Source of the DNA: Dolomedes plantarius
Taxonomy: Eukaryota > Arthropoda > Arachnida > Araneae > Dolomedidae
Direction of reading: 5' to 3'
Assembly: GCA_907164885.2 (NCBI GenBank)
Contig: OU015490.1
Coordinates: 235,493,832-235,557,831, forward strand
DNA length: 64,000 bases
Shown one piece after another: positions 54,476 to 64,000 of this stretch. The position numbers and the translations under genes are program-made. Within the stretch, counting starts at the first letter, position 1. Every line of letters begins with the position of its first letter. The notes below the pieces were generated by a model. That model made no database searches. It was given only the letters and a program-made list of their open reading frames with translations, and was not told where the DNA came from.

Positions 54476-55700
54476 TCCTTCGCACCTTATGGTAACGATA
54501 TTGTAATTTGTTTTTGTCATTTGCATTTTGAGATAAAAATTTGGCAACTTCAGAATAATCATCTGCTGTTGTTTTGTTTTGATTTGAATTTAAAATAAAA
54601 GATTTATTGCGAAAATGGCTCCTAAAATTGATAGATGGCTCGAAGGTTACGTAACTGCGCTTTCCGAGGAGAAATATTCGTATCAACACATTATAAAGCG
54701 GTATAAAAATCGCGGTTCTTGCATTTCAAAAAAAGGTATTTATAATATATTAAATTTGAAAGGAAAAAAGAGTTTAACTGAAAGTAACAATGAAAACATG
54801 ACCGAGAAACCTTATGCGAAGACTGTTCGAACGCAGGTAAATATCCAGAAAGTGAAGCCTCTGATCCTAAAAGAAAATCCGCCGACTCAAAGAAGCATCT
54901 GCATCGAAACTAGAAATGTCTTCTGGCACTGTAAGTGAAATCATTCATAAAGATCTGAAGTTAAAATGATGTTCCAACCGAAAGTTCATCTGCTTTTGCA
55001 AAGCATATTGTTGAAAGAAAAACAAATTAAAGAAAAATATATGAAAAACACCTATCTGCAGAAAAATGGAAATTTGTGGTAACACTCGATGAGGTATGGG
55101 TGTATTTAAGTGACTATAATAAGAAAGATCAATTTTCTATTGCTAAACTGACAGAAATGACCGTACGACATGGCTTCATCAGTGAACAGAAAAGTTCCGA
55201 CAGGGATTCATGATAGTTGCAGGATTTTGTTACAGCGGCAAATTAAAAATCACAATAGTCTCAAGTAAAGCCAAAATTAATGCACTCTATTATAAGCAGA
55301 AAATTTTAGAAGAAATTTTTGAAGATGAAATTCGAACCTTATATGGGAAGGACATTGATAAATTTGAGCTTCATATGGACAAAACCTCTAGTCACGGGTC
55401 TAAATCAACTGCCGCTTATTTAGCGAAGAAATAATCACAAGCAGGAATAAAGTGCATCCCATTTAATGAAATATCTGCAAAATCACCTGACAATTCTCCA
55501 ATGGACTTTTGCACTTTTGGTTTATTAAAACGAGCCTTAGGAAAACGGCATCCTAGAACACTGATTGGTCTTTGGAAAACGGTCCAAGAGGAATGGGGTA
55601 AAATTGGCATGGCAGTCGTGAGAGAAAGTTTACTTTCATGGAAAATTCGAATTTCGCGCGAAACGGATAACTATGCGTGTGTTTAACATAACTCATAATT
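54469..55700 (+). mobile_element. DD41D mariner (rosa-like), right end not identified
   Basis: CAGAATGTCCTTCGCACCTT at 54469, directly after TA, resembles the inverted repeat of the nested MITE at 8340-8788 (CAGAGGCTGTTCGCACATTT). A leader of similar make-up and a transposase relic follow. No reverse-complement partner was found in the next several hundred bases, so the right boundary is approximate and the element may be 3'-truncated. Confidence 0.75.
54615..55685 (+). pseudogene. DD41D mariner transposase, frameshifted
   Basis: It opens MAPKIDRWLEGYVTALSEEK and continues as helix-turn-helix sequence. After a shift near 54890 it reads EMSSGTVSEIIHKDLKLK and a stop. A further shift gives EKWKFVVTLDEVWVYLSD, with the first Asp at 55088-55090. 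Another shift near 55200 gives MIVAGFCYSGKLKI, then LHMDKTSSHGSKSTAAYL with the second Asp at 55378-55380. After a TAA at 55432-55434 comes GIKCIPFNEI and SPDNSPMDFCTFGLLKRALG, with the third Asp at 55504-55506. Exactly 41 codons separate the second and third Asp, which defines the DD41D (rosa-type) group. At least three frameshifts and three stops mean it is dead. Confidence 0.88.
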
Positions 55701-58200
55701 TCGAGATTTAATATTTGTTTATCATGAAACACTCTAAATTACCCTTTTTACTGTTTCTAGGAAAAATGTATGATAAATAAAGACATGGCGCAGTTTTGAT
55801 GTTGATAAGATTTTATCACTATTGTAAAAGCTTGTTTTTGCACCGATCACATGCTTAATCAAATGTCTAATCTTTATATTAATATTTAATATAAAGAATA
55901 GACCCTTTTACTACGCATTTGATCAATACAAAAACAATATTTTGCAATGCGCCTTAAATTTTATAAACACCACATCTGCGGTATATCTTCATTTATGATA
56001 GATTTATTCTTTATAGTAAATATTGTGTAATATTGTCTGCTCGGCGCAGAATGGCCTTGTTGCCAAGAACAGGCGTTGGAAAAAGTAAACTAATTATTGT
56101 TTTATGTAAAACTTATATTGTAAAGAGAATTTCAGTTATGAAGAACAAGGTATTAATAACATATATACAACAAAGATGTTTTAAAAGGATTAAAAATTTG
56201 ATAGAAATTAATAATATGGCAACATAGGTTTTAGTAATGCGTGTAAATTACTTATAGACTAAATTTTGTTTCTGAAACACGGCTAATATTCCCACACTTT
56301 AAATTATAATGAACTTCTTTTGCTTCGGGGATTCCAGCAGTGAAAATTGGCGACAAATATCCAGTTGTAATCGCCTAAAAGCTAAGAAAACCTTACAGAT
56401 TTGAGGGGATGTTTTTACATAAAGTAGGCATTTTTTTAGATACAGTTTTTGTACTCTAGCAATCCTTATGAATGATAATTAAATATAAACGGATATAGCT
56501 ATTGAGCTAAAAGTACCTTTAACTACCTTAATTAAAAAAAATAATCTCTTAGTCACAGAACAAAATTCTTGCTCAATTTTGAAATAAAAGAAACCTCGGG
56601 GAAAGAAAGAACCCCCCCCCCCCGATTGTATTTCCTCAAAGCCATTTGATTTCCTCCTCCTTTCAACTTCACTTTGACGTCTGACGTTTGCAACTTATAC
56701 AGAAAATGGAATTTTATTTTTGTAAATCCGTTTTTTTCGACCTATTCTTGCAATTTTTTTTACTCCTAACACCCCCCTACCCACGTCATCCAAACTTAGC
56801 AGCTAACACAATGTTAAAATAAAGAAAAAAATCTCTAAATTTAAACTTCACAGTGAAAAAAAAAATACGTTCCACACAATTTTCCAATACTTTTCAGTTT
56901 TCTTCTTTTTTTTATTCCGAAGAACAGTTAAAGAGAATAATATAAATATTCCCATGAAGAAAGTTTTCGCACGTGGAAATGCCGTTTGCAATTTCCCTTT
57001 GGAGAGACGAGCAATTTTTACATAAAAAAAAAATTCTGTACACAATAAATTGTGATGGGACAAGGGATGAAAATCTAATCTATTTCAACGAGAAAATTGA
57101 GTGCACGATAAAAAATGGTCTCATAAGTTGCAGTTTTTTTCTTTGTTTTTTATTTTTCGTCGTCGTAACCTGTGTTCTGTCTGCTTATATCCGCTCCCGT
57201 ATATTGATTTACAAATACCGGAATATGTGATCGATTTGGTAGTTTTCAAGCAAGACAACATAATCGTTCGCTCCTGTTGAAGGTTATTTTCCCAGTTAAG
57301 GTGGAAATTATTATTCTGTGTCAACAGGAAGAGATATAATATAATGACAGAATTCGTATTACGCGCTTCTAATAGAAATTTAAATGTGCAAAAATTATGT
57401 TCCGATAAGACAGATGTAAGACAATAGGGTTTGTTAAACTAAAGATATATGTGAAAATACATTTACATTAAATTTGTATATATAATGGTAATTTTTTTTC
57501 GTGACTTATTGTATAAATCTATTCATAATAAAGTATATTAGTCTCCCAGCATACGAATGCATGAAATTCCAATTTTCGTGTTTGAAAGCAGTAATATGTG
57601 AGATTATTCGAACATAATAATACCTAAAGTAAACATGCTGAAACTTTTACATATGTATTGGGGTAGTTTTATAATTGCGAGAATAATATTGCAAAAAAGA
57701 ATTACGGAGTCTTTTATATCTTGCAAGGTAAACCTTAAAATCTATATTACTATTTAAAATTTAATGTTACTTCTTAATTTTATGTTTTCCATACTGAATT
57801 TCACACTTCTTTTCTGAATATTTTCCGTTATTTTCTGTCGTTTAGATTTGTCTATACATAAATCTTTTGTTTATTATGACTTATTTTAAACTATCTACGG
57901 CTGATAGCGTACTATAATAAAATTTTCTTTTGAAATGTTTCAGACGTTAATCTTTGTTCACGGAAAATTCGGGTAGTCGCGCTATTACACTGAATTGATT
58001 GGCATTCTCACATTAAGCGTACTTCATATATTCGCATCTCAAACTGCAAACAAAGTCAGTAATTTGCCTATGATGGACATCCATTTTAGTCCGTGAACTC
58101 ATCTTTCTTCTCACACAATATAGAATAACTAGTTTTGGGTACTGAGAAAAGTTCTTTTTGAAGACACAATTTCGGCAGCAGAAAACAAATGTTACGGAGA
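55701..58200. other. AT-rich DNA without a recognised gene
   Basis: A poly-C run lies at about 56611-56624. Open frames at 56033-56227, 56848-57063 and 56973-57230 are motif-free; the last has a hydrophobic C-terminal half but no recognisable family. I support no gene here. Confidence 0.5.
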
Positions 58201-58208
58201 ATCTACAT

Positions 58209-58508
58209 CAGGGGTATCAAACTCAAAAGCTAACTTAGGCCAAACAAACAAGGTTTAACTATAGGTGGGCTGCAAAAAAAATCAATATTGATACAAACGT
58301 ATGTTTATTTACCTAATTACAGTACATTCAAAACAAATATACGCATTTTGTTTAATAATAGCAAAAAAAGAGTATAATTAAGAAAACATTTAGAGAATTC
58401 TTCCTATCTTATTAGAATTCTGCGTCGGTATTTTAATATATATTGTGTGCCAATATATTGGCAGGGCCGCAAAAATGTTCGTCGCGAGCCGCGAGTTTGA
58501 CACCCCTG
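58209..58508. mobile_element. hAT-type MITE (300 bp) with perfect 8-bp target duplication
   Basis: The ends CAGGGGTATCAAACTCAAAA and (right, reversed) CAGGGGTGTCAAACTCGCGG are inverted. ATCTACAT flanks both sides (58201-58208, 58509-58516). A GGGCCGC-type subterminal block near the right end resembles the element at 8128-9229, suggesting a related hAT lineage. No coding sequence. Confidence 0.92.
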
Positions 58509-58638
58509 ATCTACATCCTCTCTTGGAGTGATTTACATGTGATTTGTGAGTTTTGTTGATTTTTGTCGTAGATAAATATGCACAAATGACGCTGAACGTC
58601 AACATACCTAAATAAATCATACATAACTCAATCAATCA

Positions 58639-59053
<415 letters not shown>

Positions 59054-59097
<44 letters not shown>
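59054..59097. repeat. (TA)n microsatellite, second segment
   Basis: About 44 bp of TA between the hairpin MITE and the inverted Tc1 copy. Confidence 0.95.
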
Positions 59098-59100
<3 letters not shown>

Positions 59101-60497
59101 TGCTGGCCACCCAAATTGCAACACCCAGAAAGACAAGAGATATCACAACAAAATTTATTTTGTAGATAACATGTTGACCAAGTATCAAATGATTAAATTT
59201 ATAGACTTCTGTGAAGTGTGGTTCCTGCCAAAATCAGTAGCCAGAGTAGCCGCCATTGTTGGAGATCACCGCTGCCACACGCTTCGGCATTGATTCAAAG
59301 AGACTTTGGATGAGTTCTTGGGGTACAGCAGACCAAGCAGCTTCCACACGTTGCCAAAGTTGATCTGATGTGGCAGCTGGGGATGGAATCTGAGTCAATC
59401 GTAGAGTAACCATGGACCACATGTTTTCTATCGGCGAAAGATCCGGAGAGCGAGGCGGCCAGGAAAGCAATTCAATCTGGCGATTGACGAAGAACCGTTG
59501 GACAATTCGTGCCACGTGTGGTCGCGCGTTATCCTGTTAAAATATGGCTGTGGGCAAGCCCTGAAGGTAAGGAAGGACAACTGGGTCCAACACCTCGGAG
59601 ATGTAGCGCTGGCTCTTTATAGTACCGACAATGCGTAATAGAGGTGTGCGAGAGTGATATCCAATACCGCCCCATACCATAATACCCGGTGCAGGACCAG
59701 TGTGGCGGTGCATAACGCAGTTGTTCAGCATCCTCTCTTCACGGTGTCTCCAGACTCGAATGCGACCATCGTGGTGTTGCAGACAGAAGCGTGACTCGTC
59801 AGTAAAGACAATTTCATTCCATTCTGCCGTCCACATCCTTCTGTCATCGCACCATTGGCGGCGGATGTGGTTCTGCGTCAAGGGTAGACAAAGCAATGGA
59901 CGTCTTGCGGACAGACCACTCTGCTGTAAACGGCGTCGAATGGTACGCGCAGACACTGGATGATGCGTTACAGACTGCATATGCTGTGCTATGGTTCGTG
60001 ATGTGACTGAGCGATCCGTCACTGCCATGCGCACAATTTACCTGTCATCACGTGAAGTGGTGCGCTGAGGTGCATGCGATCGAACACGCCGGTCCGTCGT
60101 ACCCTCCTGCATCCAACGATCACATATCCGCATTACAGTTGTTTGGTTTCGTCCAACACGACTACCGATTTCCCTGAAAGATAATCCACAATCTCGGTAG
60201 GCCACTATCCTTCCTCTGTCGAACTCGGATACTTGATCAAAAGATGATCGCTGTTTTCGACGAGGCATAATTGATCGTTTTTTTGAAAAAACCACAAGAA
60301 AAACACAATTGCCGAACTTGAAATCGTCGAAATCTGCAAGCCTTAAATAGCGCTTTGAAGTGGCGCCACAGGCGCGCGTGATGTGCGTCTGCGCTGAAAT
60401 TCTAATCATTTGCATATCTCACCTCCGCTAATGCATGTTGTAAATTTCATGTTATTTGCATGTTTCCTTCAGGGTGTTGCATTTACAGTGGCCAGCA

Positions 60498-60499
<2 letters not shown>
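59098..60499 (-). mobile_element. Tc1-like DNA transposon, inverted second copy
   Basis: The same family as 52398-53806, in opposite orientation. The left end CACTGCTGGCCACCCAAATT matches that element's right terminal repeat exactly at the start. The right end GTGGCCAGCAGT has lost the last base or two of the repeat and runs straight into TA. It lies between two (TA)n segments. Confidence 0.95.
59234..60268 (-). pseudogene. Tc1-like DD34E transposase, two in-frame stops
   Basis: The protein reads collinearly with the open copy at 52630, from MPRRKQRSSF to NNGGYSGY. Two codons are nonsense: TAA at 60038-60040, where the open copy has CAA (Gln) after TSRDDR, and TAA at 59537-59539, where the open copy has CTA (Leu) just before QDNARPH. 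A 6-base in-frame deletion changes NHRRLRRQW to NHIRRQW. All three catalytic residues remain (FTDES, QDNARPH, SPIENMW), and there is no frameshift. The total length is 344 codons plus stop, including the two internal stops. Confidence 0.93.

Positions 60500-60546
<47 letters not shown>
60500..60546. repeat. (TA)n microsatellite, third segment
   Basis: About 47 bp of TA between the inverted Tc1 copy and the next mariner derivative. Confidence 0.95.
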
Positions 60547-60549
<3 letters not shown>

Positions 60550-61470
60550 GGTGGTTAAAATTAAAGTTCCACTTTGAAGTGATTATAAAAGCAAAACTAC
60601 TGGACCAATTGTTATCAAACTTGGTAATAGTTTAAAGGAGGTCATGGGAATTTCTTTTCCGGTAGAAAAAAGTTCAAAAACACACCACCAGGTTGTTGTA
60701 AATGGCGGTATATGAAATATTGTTAAATGAAATAAGACATGAAGACATTGGTTTAAAATGTGTTTAATCGTTTCTGAAACGTGTTACAAAGCATGTTCAA
60801 TGTAACGACCACCATTTTCCGAAAGCAAGTTAAATCGCATGACTGAATTCTCAGCAGTAGTTCTTTGCATATGAGGAGGAATGTTATGGACATGTCGGTG
60901 TATCGCATCTTTCAATTCCGCCAAATTCTTTATATTATCACCATCAACAGTGCTTTTGAGATAACTCTATAGCCGGAAGTCACAGAGGTTGAGATCTGGT
61001 GACAAGGGTTGCTTATTCCTGCCTTAAGCCAATTACAAGCCATTGCGGTTTTGCATAACTCCACAAACAGTTTCGTTTTAGAAACGATTAAAAACGTTTT
61101 AAATCGACCATGTCTTAGGGCCGAATTCAGCCTTCAAAGTTCACAAATTAGCGATCTGTAAGAAAACGATTGCCGGAATGCGCACACTTTAAATGGTAAT
61201 TTTGTTTAGGTCAATGTTTCTTAAGGGTTTAAAAATGTTAAACCCATGTAACAAAAGGTTAAGTCAGAATGCGACCCCTATTTCGTTTAACAATATTGCA
61301 TATAGCGTCATTTCTACCCTGGGGGTGAGTTTTCGAATTTTTTTTTTTTTGGGGGGGGGGGAAAAGAAATTTCCATGACCTCCTTTAAACTATCATTAAG
61401 TTTGATAACATTTGGACCAGTAGTTTTCCTTTTATGACCATTTTAAAGTAGATCTTTAATTATAACCACC

Positions 61471-61473
<3 letters not shown>
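60547..61473 (-). mobile_element. Mariner-type deletion derivative (927 bp)
   Basis: The left end CAGGGTGGTTAAAATTAAAG and the reversed right end CATGGTGGTTATAATTAAAG open inverted arms of about 110-120 bp (60547-60665 and 61363-61473). The arms share TTTAAAGGAGGTCATGG and AACTACTGG.CCAA. TA flanks both sides. The interior holds only the transposase C-terminus, and a T11/G11 run at about 61338-61360. Confidence 0.85.
60784..61010 (-). pseudogene. Mariner-family transposase C-terminal relic
   Basis: The minus strand reads LSPDLNLCDFRL, a stop where Trp is expected, SYLKSTVDGDNIKNLAELKD, AIHRHVHNIPPHMQ and FNLLSENGGRYIEHAL with its natural stop at 60784-60786. This matches the SPDLNPCDFWLWGYLK...IP.DM...ENGG.HIEH pattern of DUF4817-type mariner transposases. 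The catalytic Asp of CDF is retained, but everything upstream is deleted. Confidence 0.82.

Positions 61474-61553
<80 letters not shown>
61474..61553. repeat. (TA)n microsatellite, fourth segment
   Basis: About 80 bp of TA abutting the right end of the mariner derivative. Confidence 0.96.
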
Positions 61554-61554
<1 letters not shown>

Positions 61555-62469
61555 TGTTCTGCCTTATTTCGAAATGTGTCCAAATTAACGTCCGTTTAAC
61601 AATCAAAGATACTAAAAAATCATAAAGCATAGTTTAAAGAATAAAAGAAAATTCCAATGCACATAAAGAATTAAAGTTCCAATCAAAAGGTAAAAAACGT
61701 AAAACATCCTTGAATGGTCTGTTTGGTTTACTTAAAAAAAAGATAAAGTATCAATATAGCTAAAATAAATCACCAATTTGGAGATATCACTAAATGAGTT
61801 TTACCCTGACTATAGTACTTTCCCTAATTTTTTTGTTACTATATATTCTTAGGGAGTTTAGATAGCGATTACGGTATAATGTTTGCGGAATATCATTAGT
61901 TTTTTGTCCACTTTTTTCATTATCAGCCGAGTGGACTTCCAAAGACGTGTCATTTTTGTAGCGCATATCTTAAGGAAGCAACTTTAAGAACTTTCATTGA
62001 AATCAATCATCAGCAGACAGGGATAAAATACCTGGCCGAGATAGTAAAGTGCTTAAAAAAACAGAAGCCTCTACAATAAACAAATACAAGTTTGCCATTT
62101 TACCACTTGTGGGAGATATTTACCTCGCATATTCCATAAGTGATTATATATCTTCCATCCAAGGTTTATTTGTTTGTCAATGCTGAAAGGTAAATGTGTT
62201 TTAGTCTCTAGATTTCATATTAATGGCATTTAGTTATTCTGTATTCACTTTAAAATACACATTCTTGTAAAGAGAATCCTTGATTTTTTTATCATTTCCA
62301 AAATATCTACTTGTATTCAAACATTTTTTCATAGCCTAAACAAGACAAACAAGAATCAACAAGAATCTATTTCCAAAGGTAAGGGTTAATAATTTATTTT
62401 ATAAGACATTAAATTAAACGTTATACTTCATTTAAAATTTCAATCAAACCGTTATGCAAAATTCATTTA
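61554..62469. other. AT-rich DNA without a recognised gene
   Basis: No gene or element end recognised. Confidence 0.5.
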
Positions 62470-63215
62470 TCTATATAAAACAGTTCCGTAACTAACTGAC
62501 TGATAGACTGACTGACAGATAACGCACTGACCAAACCGCTGGACCTAAAGGGCTGAAATTTTGCATGCTATTCTTCTTATAGTGTATGGTTGCACTAAGA
62601 AAGATTTTTTAAAAATTCTTCTTAGATTTTTTTTAATTAAAATTTTAAGCTGTTTTTGTAACATTCCTTAAAGTTTGCATTTAAAATAATAAGTTTAGGG
62701 TTACAAAATTTATATCAGGAGAAAGATTGTAAAAATTCCTTTAAAATGAAATCTTTTTTCAATCTTTACCTTCCTTTTCTGATTTTTGGTAAATTTTAAA
62801 AGATTATTTTCTAGAATTTAATTTATTAAATGCTGATCACATGGTTTCTTTTCTTTTTGTAATACTTTAAATTAATATTGCGTCACGTGTATAACAACGA
62901 AATAAATTGGCAAAAGAAATTTCAAAATACGGTAAAAAGATAAAATTTAACCACTGGACTAATTGAGATGGAAGTTCTTTTTAAGAATTTAATACGAGTT
63001 AGTATGTTTTATGGATATTAAACATACAAATTAATTGCATATATTGACCGTTGTATTTAACTTCTGCATTATTTAATATTTTCTTCTGCATTTATTTTGT
63101 CTATAAAAATATCCGTTACGATTTTTTTATAAATTTTTTGGGGTATTAATTGCATGCATTGGCCCCTGTATTTAATTTCCATGTACTCCGTAGCGAAGCA
63201 CGAGTATTCAACTAG
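62470..63215 (+). mobile_element. Non-autonomous Helitron, plus orientation
   Basis: It starts TCTATATAAAACAGTTCCGT after a host A and has the characteristic head ACTGACTGATAGACTGACTG and ACCAAACCGCTGGACC. It ends CCGTAGCGAAGCACGAGTAT, then TCAACTAG before a host T. CGTAGCGAAGCACG folds as a short stem with a GAA loop and one bulged base, 11-12 bases upstream of CTAG. No Rep/helicase frame exists. Its ends differ from the Helitron at 14393-15428, so it is a separate family. Confidence 0.82.
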
Positions 63216-63545
63216 TTATAGAATATATAAATATCTTAGAAAGGACGCGAAACTTCCATTCTAAATTCTGCTAAGGAAGATTTCATACATAAAAATTGTG
63301 CATTTATCTATTCTGTAGTGAAATTTAGGTAACAAACTAGGAGAAATGACTACCGATATCGCATAATTGCTAGGTTTACTTATCACGCAAGAGATGATTG
63401 TGTTTTAAATATGCTAATATTAGCAAATACTAAATGAGAAACCTAGCAAACGAAGGTCATGACCAAACTCGCTAAAAGCGACAGCCTTATAGGGACGACA
63501 AAAAGTGAATCAAAGTACGTTAAGCTATCACTAAATGATCACTTC
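63216..63545. other. AT-rich DNA without a recognised gene
   Basis: Nothing recognised between the Helitron and the 125-bp repeats. Confidence 0.5.
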
Positions 63546-63919
63546 ACCCGATGAAAACGAGTACAAGAATTCGGAATAGGGATTATTTCATATACCTATA
63601 CATTTTCATGAGTACTGCATTAAAATCTCGAAAAAACATTAAACTACTGCATTAAAATCTCGAAAAAAGAACCCGATGAAAACAAGCACAAGAATTCGGA
63701 ATAGGGATTATTTCATATACCTATACATTTTCATGAGTACTGCATTAAAATCTCGAAAAAACATTAAACTACTGCATTAAAATCTCGAAAAAAGAACCCG
63801 ATGAAAACAAGCACAAGAATTCGGAATAGGGATTATTTCATATACCTATACATTTTCATGAGTACTGCATTAAAATCTCGAAAAAACATTAAACTACTGC
63901 ATTAAAATCTCGAAAAAAG
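63546..63919. repeat. Three-copy direct repeat, 125 bp, near-identical
   Basis: ACCCGATGAAAAC starts copies at 63546, 63671 and 63796. Units 2 and 3 look identical; unit 1 differs by two bases (GAGTACAAG versus AAGCACAAG). Within each unit ACTGCATTAAAATCTCGAAA also occurs twice. The homogeneity points to a recent tandem event or an assembly effect. Confidence 0.95.
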
Positions 63920-64000
63920 AAAAGAGATATACTGTAACATAAGTAGGTTCAGCCCAAATTGAATCACTTACTAATCACTTAACAGCTATCACTTAAGAAT

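Noticed and set aside
55686..55900. Right terminal repeat of the DD41D element
   Set aside because: I searched by eye for the reverse complement of CAGAATGTCCTTCGCAC and did not find a convincing match, so the boundary was left open.
56973..57230. Possible membrane protein with a hydrophobic C-terminal half
   Set aside because: The hydrophobic stretch comes from a T-rich run, and there is no family motif or coding-like composition.
59700..59963. Plus-strand 87-codon frame inside the inverted Tc1 copy
   Set aside because: Antisense shadow of the transposase pseudogene.

Overview
This window looks like intergenic or intronic DNA from an arthropod nuclear genome, most likely a spider. The pointers are inferential. 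The sequence is strongly AT-rich by eye, carries many long (TA)n tracts, and has no operon-like gene packing. Its dense class II transposon population (Tc1, Tigger/pogo, DD41D mariner, DUF4817-type mariner, hAT MITEs, Helitrons) includes a Tc1-like family whose protein resembles ones I associate with orb-weaver genomes. I found no credible host protein-coding gene. Every reading frame with a recognisable protein belongs to a transposable element.

Layout. 1-977: 3' part of a broken Tc1-like element. 2402-7576: a tandem array of about 10.7 units of roughly 489 bp; each unit carries the decayed 3' coding end of a non-LTR retrotransposon. 8128-9229: a hAT-type element with a DD41D-derived MITE nested inside. 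9677-10535: a mariner deletion derivative with very long inverted repeats. 11650-11835: a solo fragment of the satellite unit that stops where the LINE-derived part would begin. 14393-15428: a minus-strand Helitron. 16958-17750: a Tigger/pogo deletion derivative. 19470-34000: AT-rich DNA with local tandem repeats (206, 130 and 70 bp periods), a foldback at 22790-23041, a hAT MITE at 25298-25727 and several unclassified inverted-repeat elements. 35720-37955: a diverged direct duplication, one copy expanded by a (TA)n tract. 38036-38311: a tRNA-derived SINE. 41339-43725: an almost intact Tigger-like element inside a (TA)n tract. 47702-48499: a hAT element with a perfect 8-bp target duplication. 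49473-49690: a mariner 5' fragment. 52398-53806: a complete Tc1-like element with an open 346-residue DD34E transposase. 54469-55685: a DD41D mariner relic. 58209-58508: another hAT MITE. 58641-61553: one (TA)n tract split by three separate elements, the middle one a second, inverted and inactivated copy of the 52.4-kb Tc1 element. 62470-63215: a plus-strand Helitron. 63546-63919: three near-identical 125-bp direct repeats.

How the parts relate. The DD41D relic at 54.5 kb explains the coding relic in the nested MITE at 8.3-8.8 kb. The DUF4817-type mariner remnants (9.7, 49.5, 60.5 kb and probably 58.8 kb) look like members of related non-autonomous lineages. The only transposase that looks translatable is the Tc1-like one at 52630-53670. 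Its inverted partner at 59.1-60.5 kb carries two in-frame stops. Assignments rest on motifs I can read directly; no alignment or database search was run.
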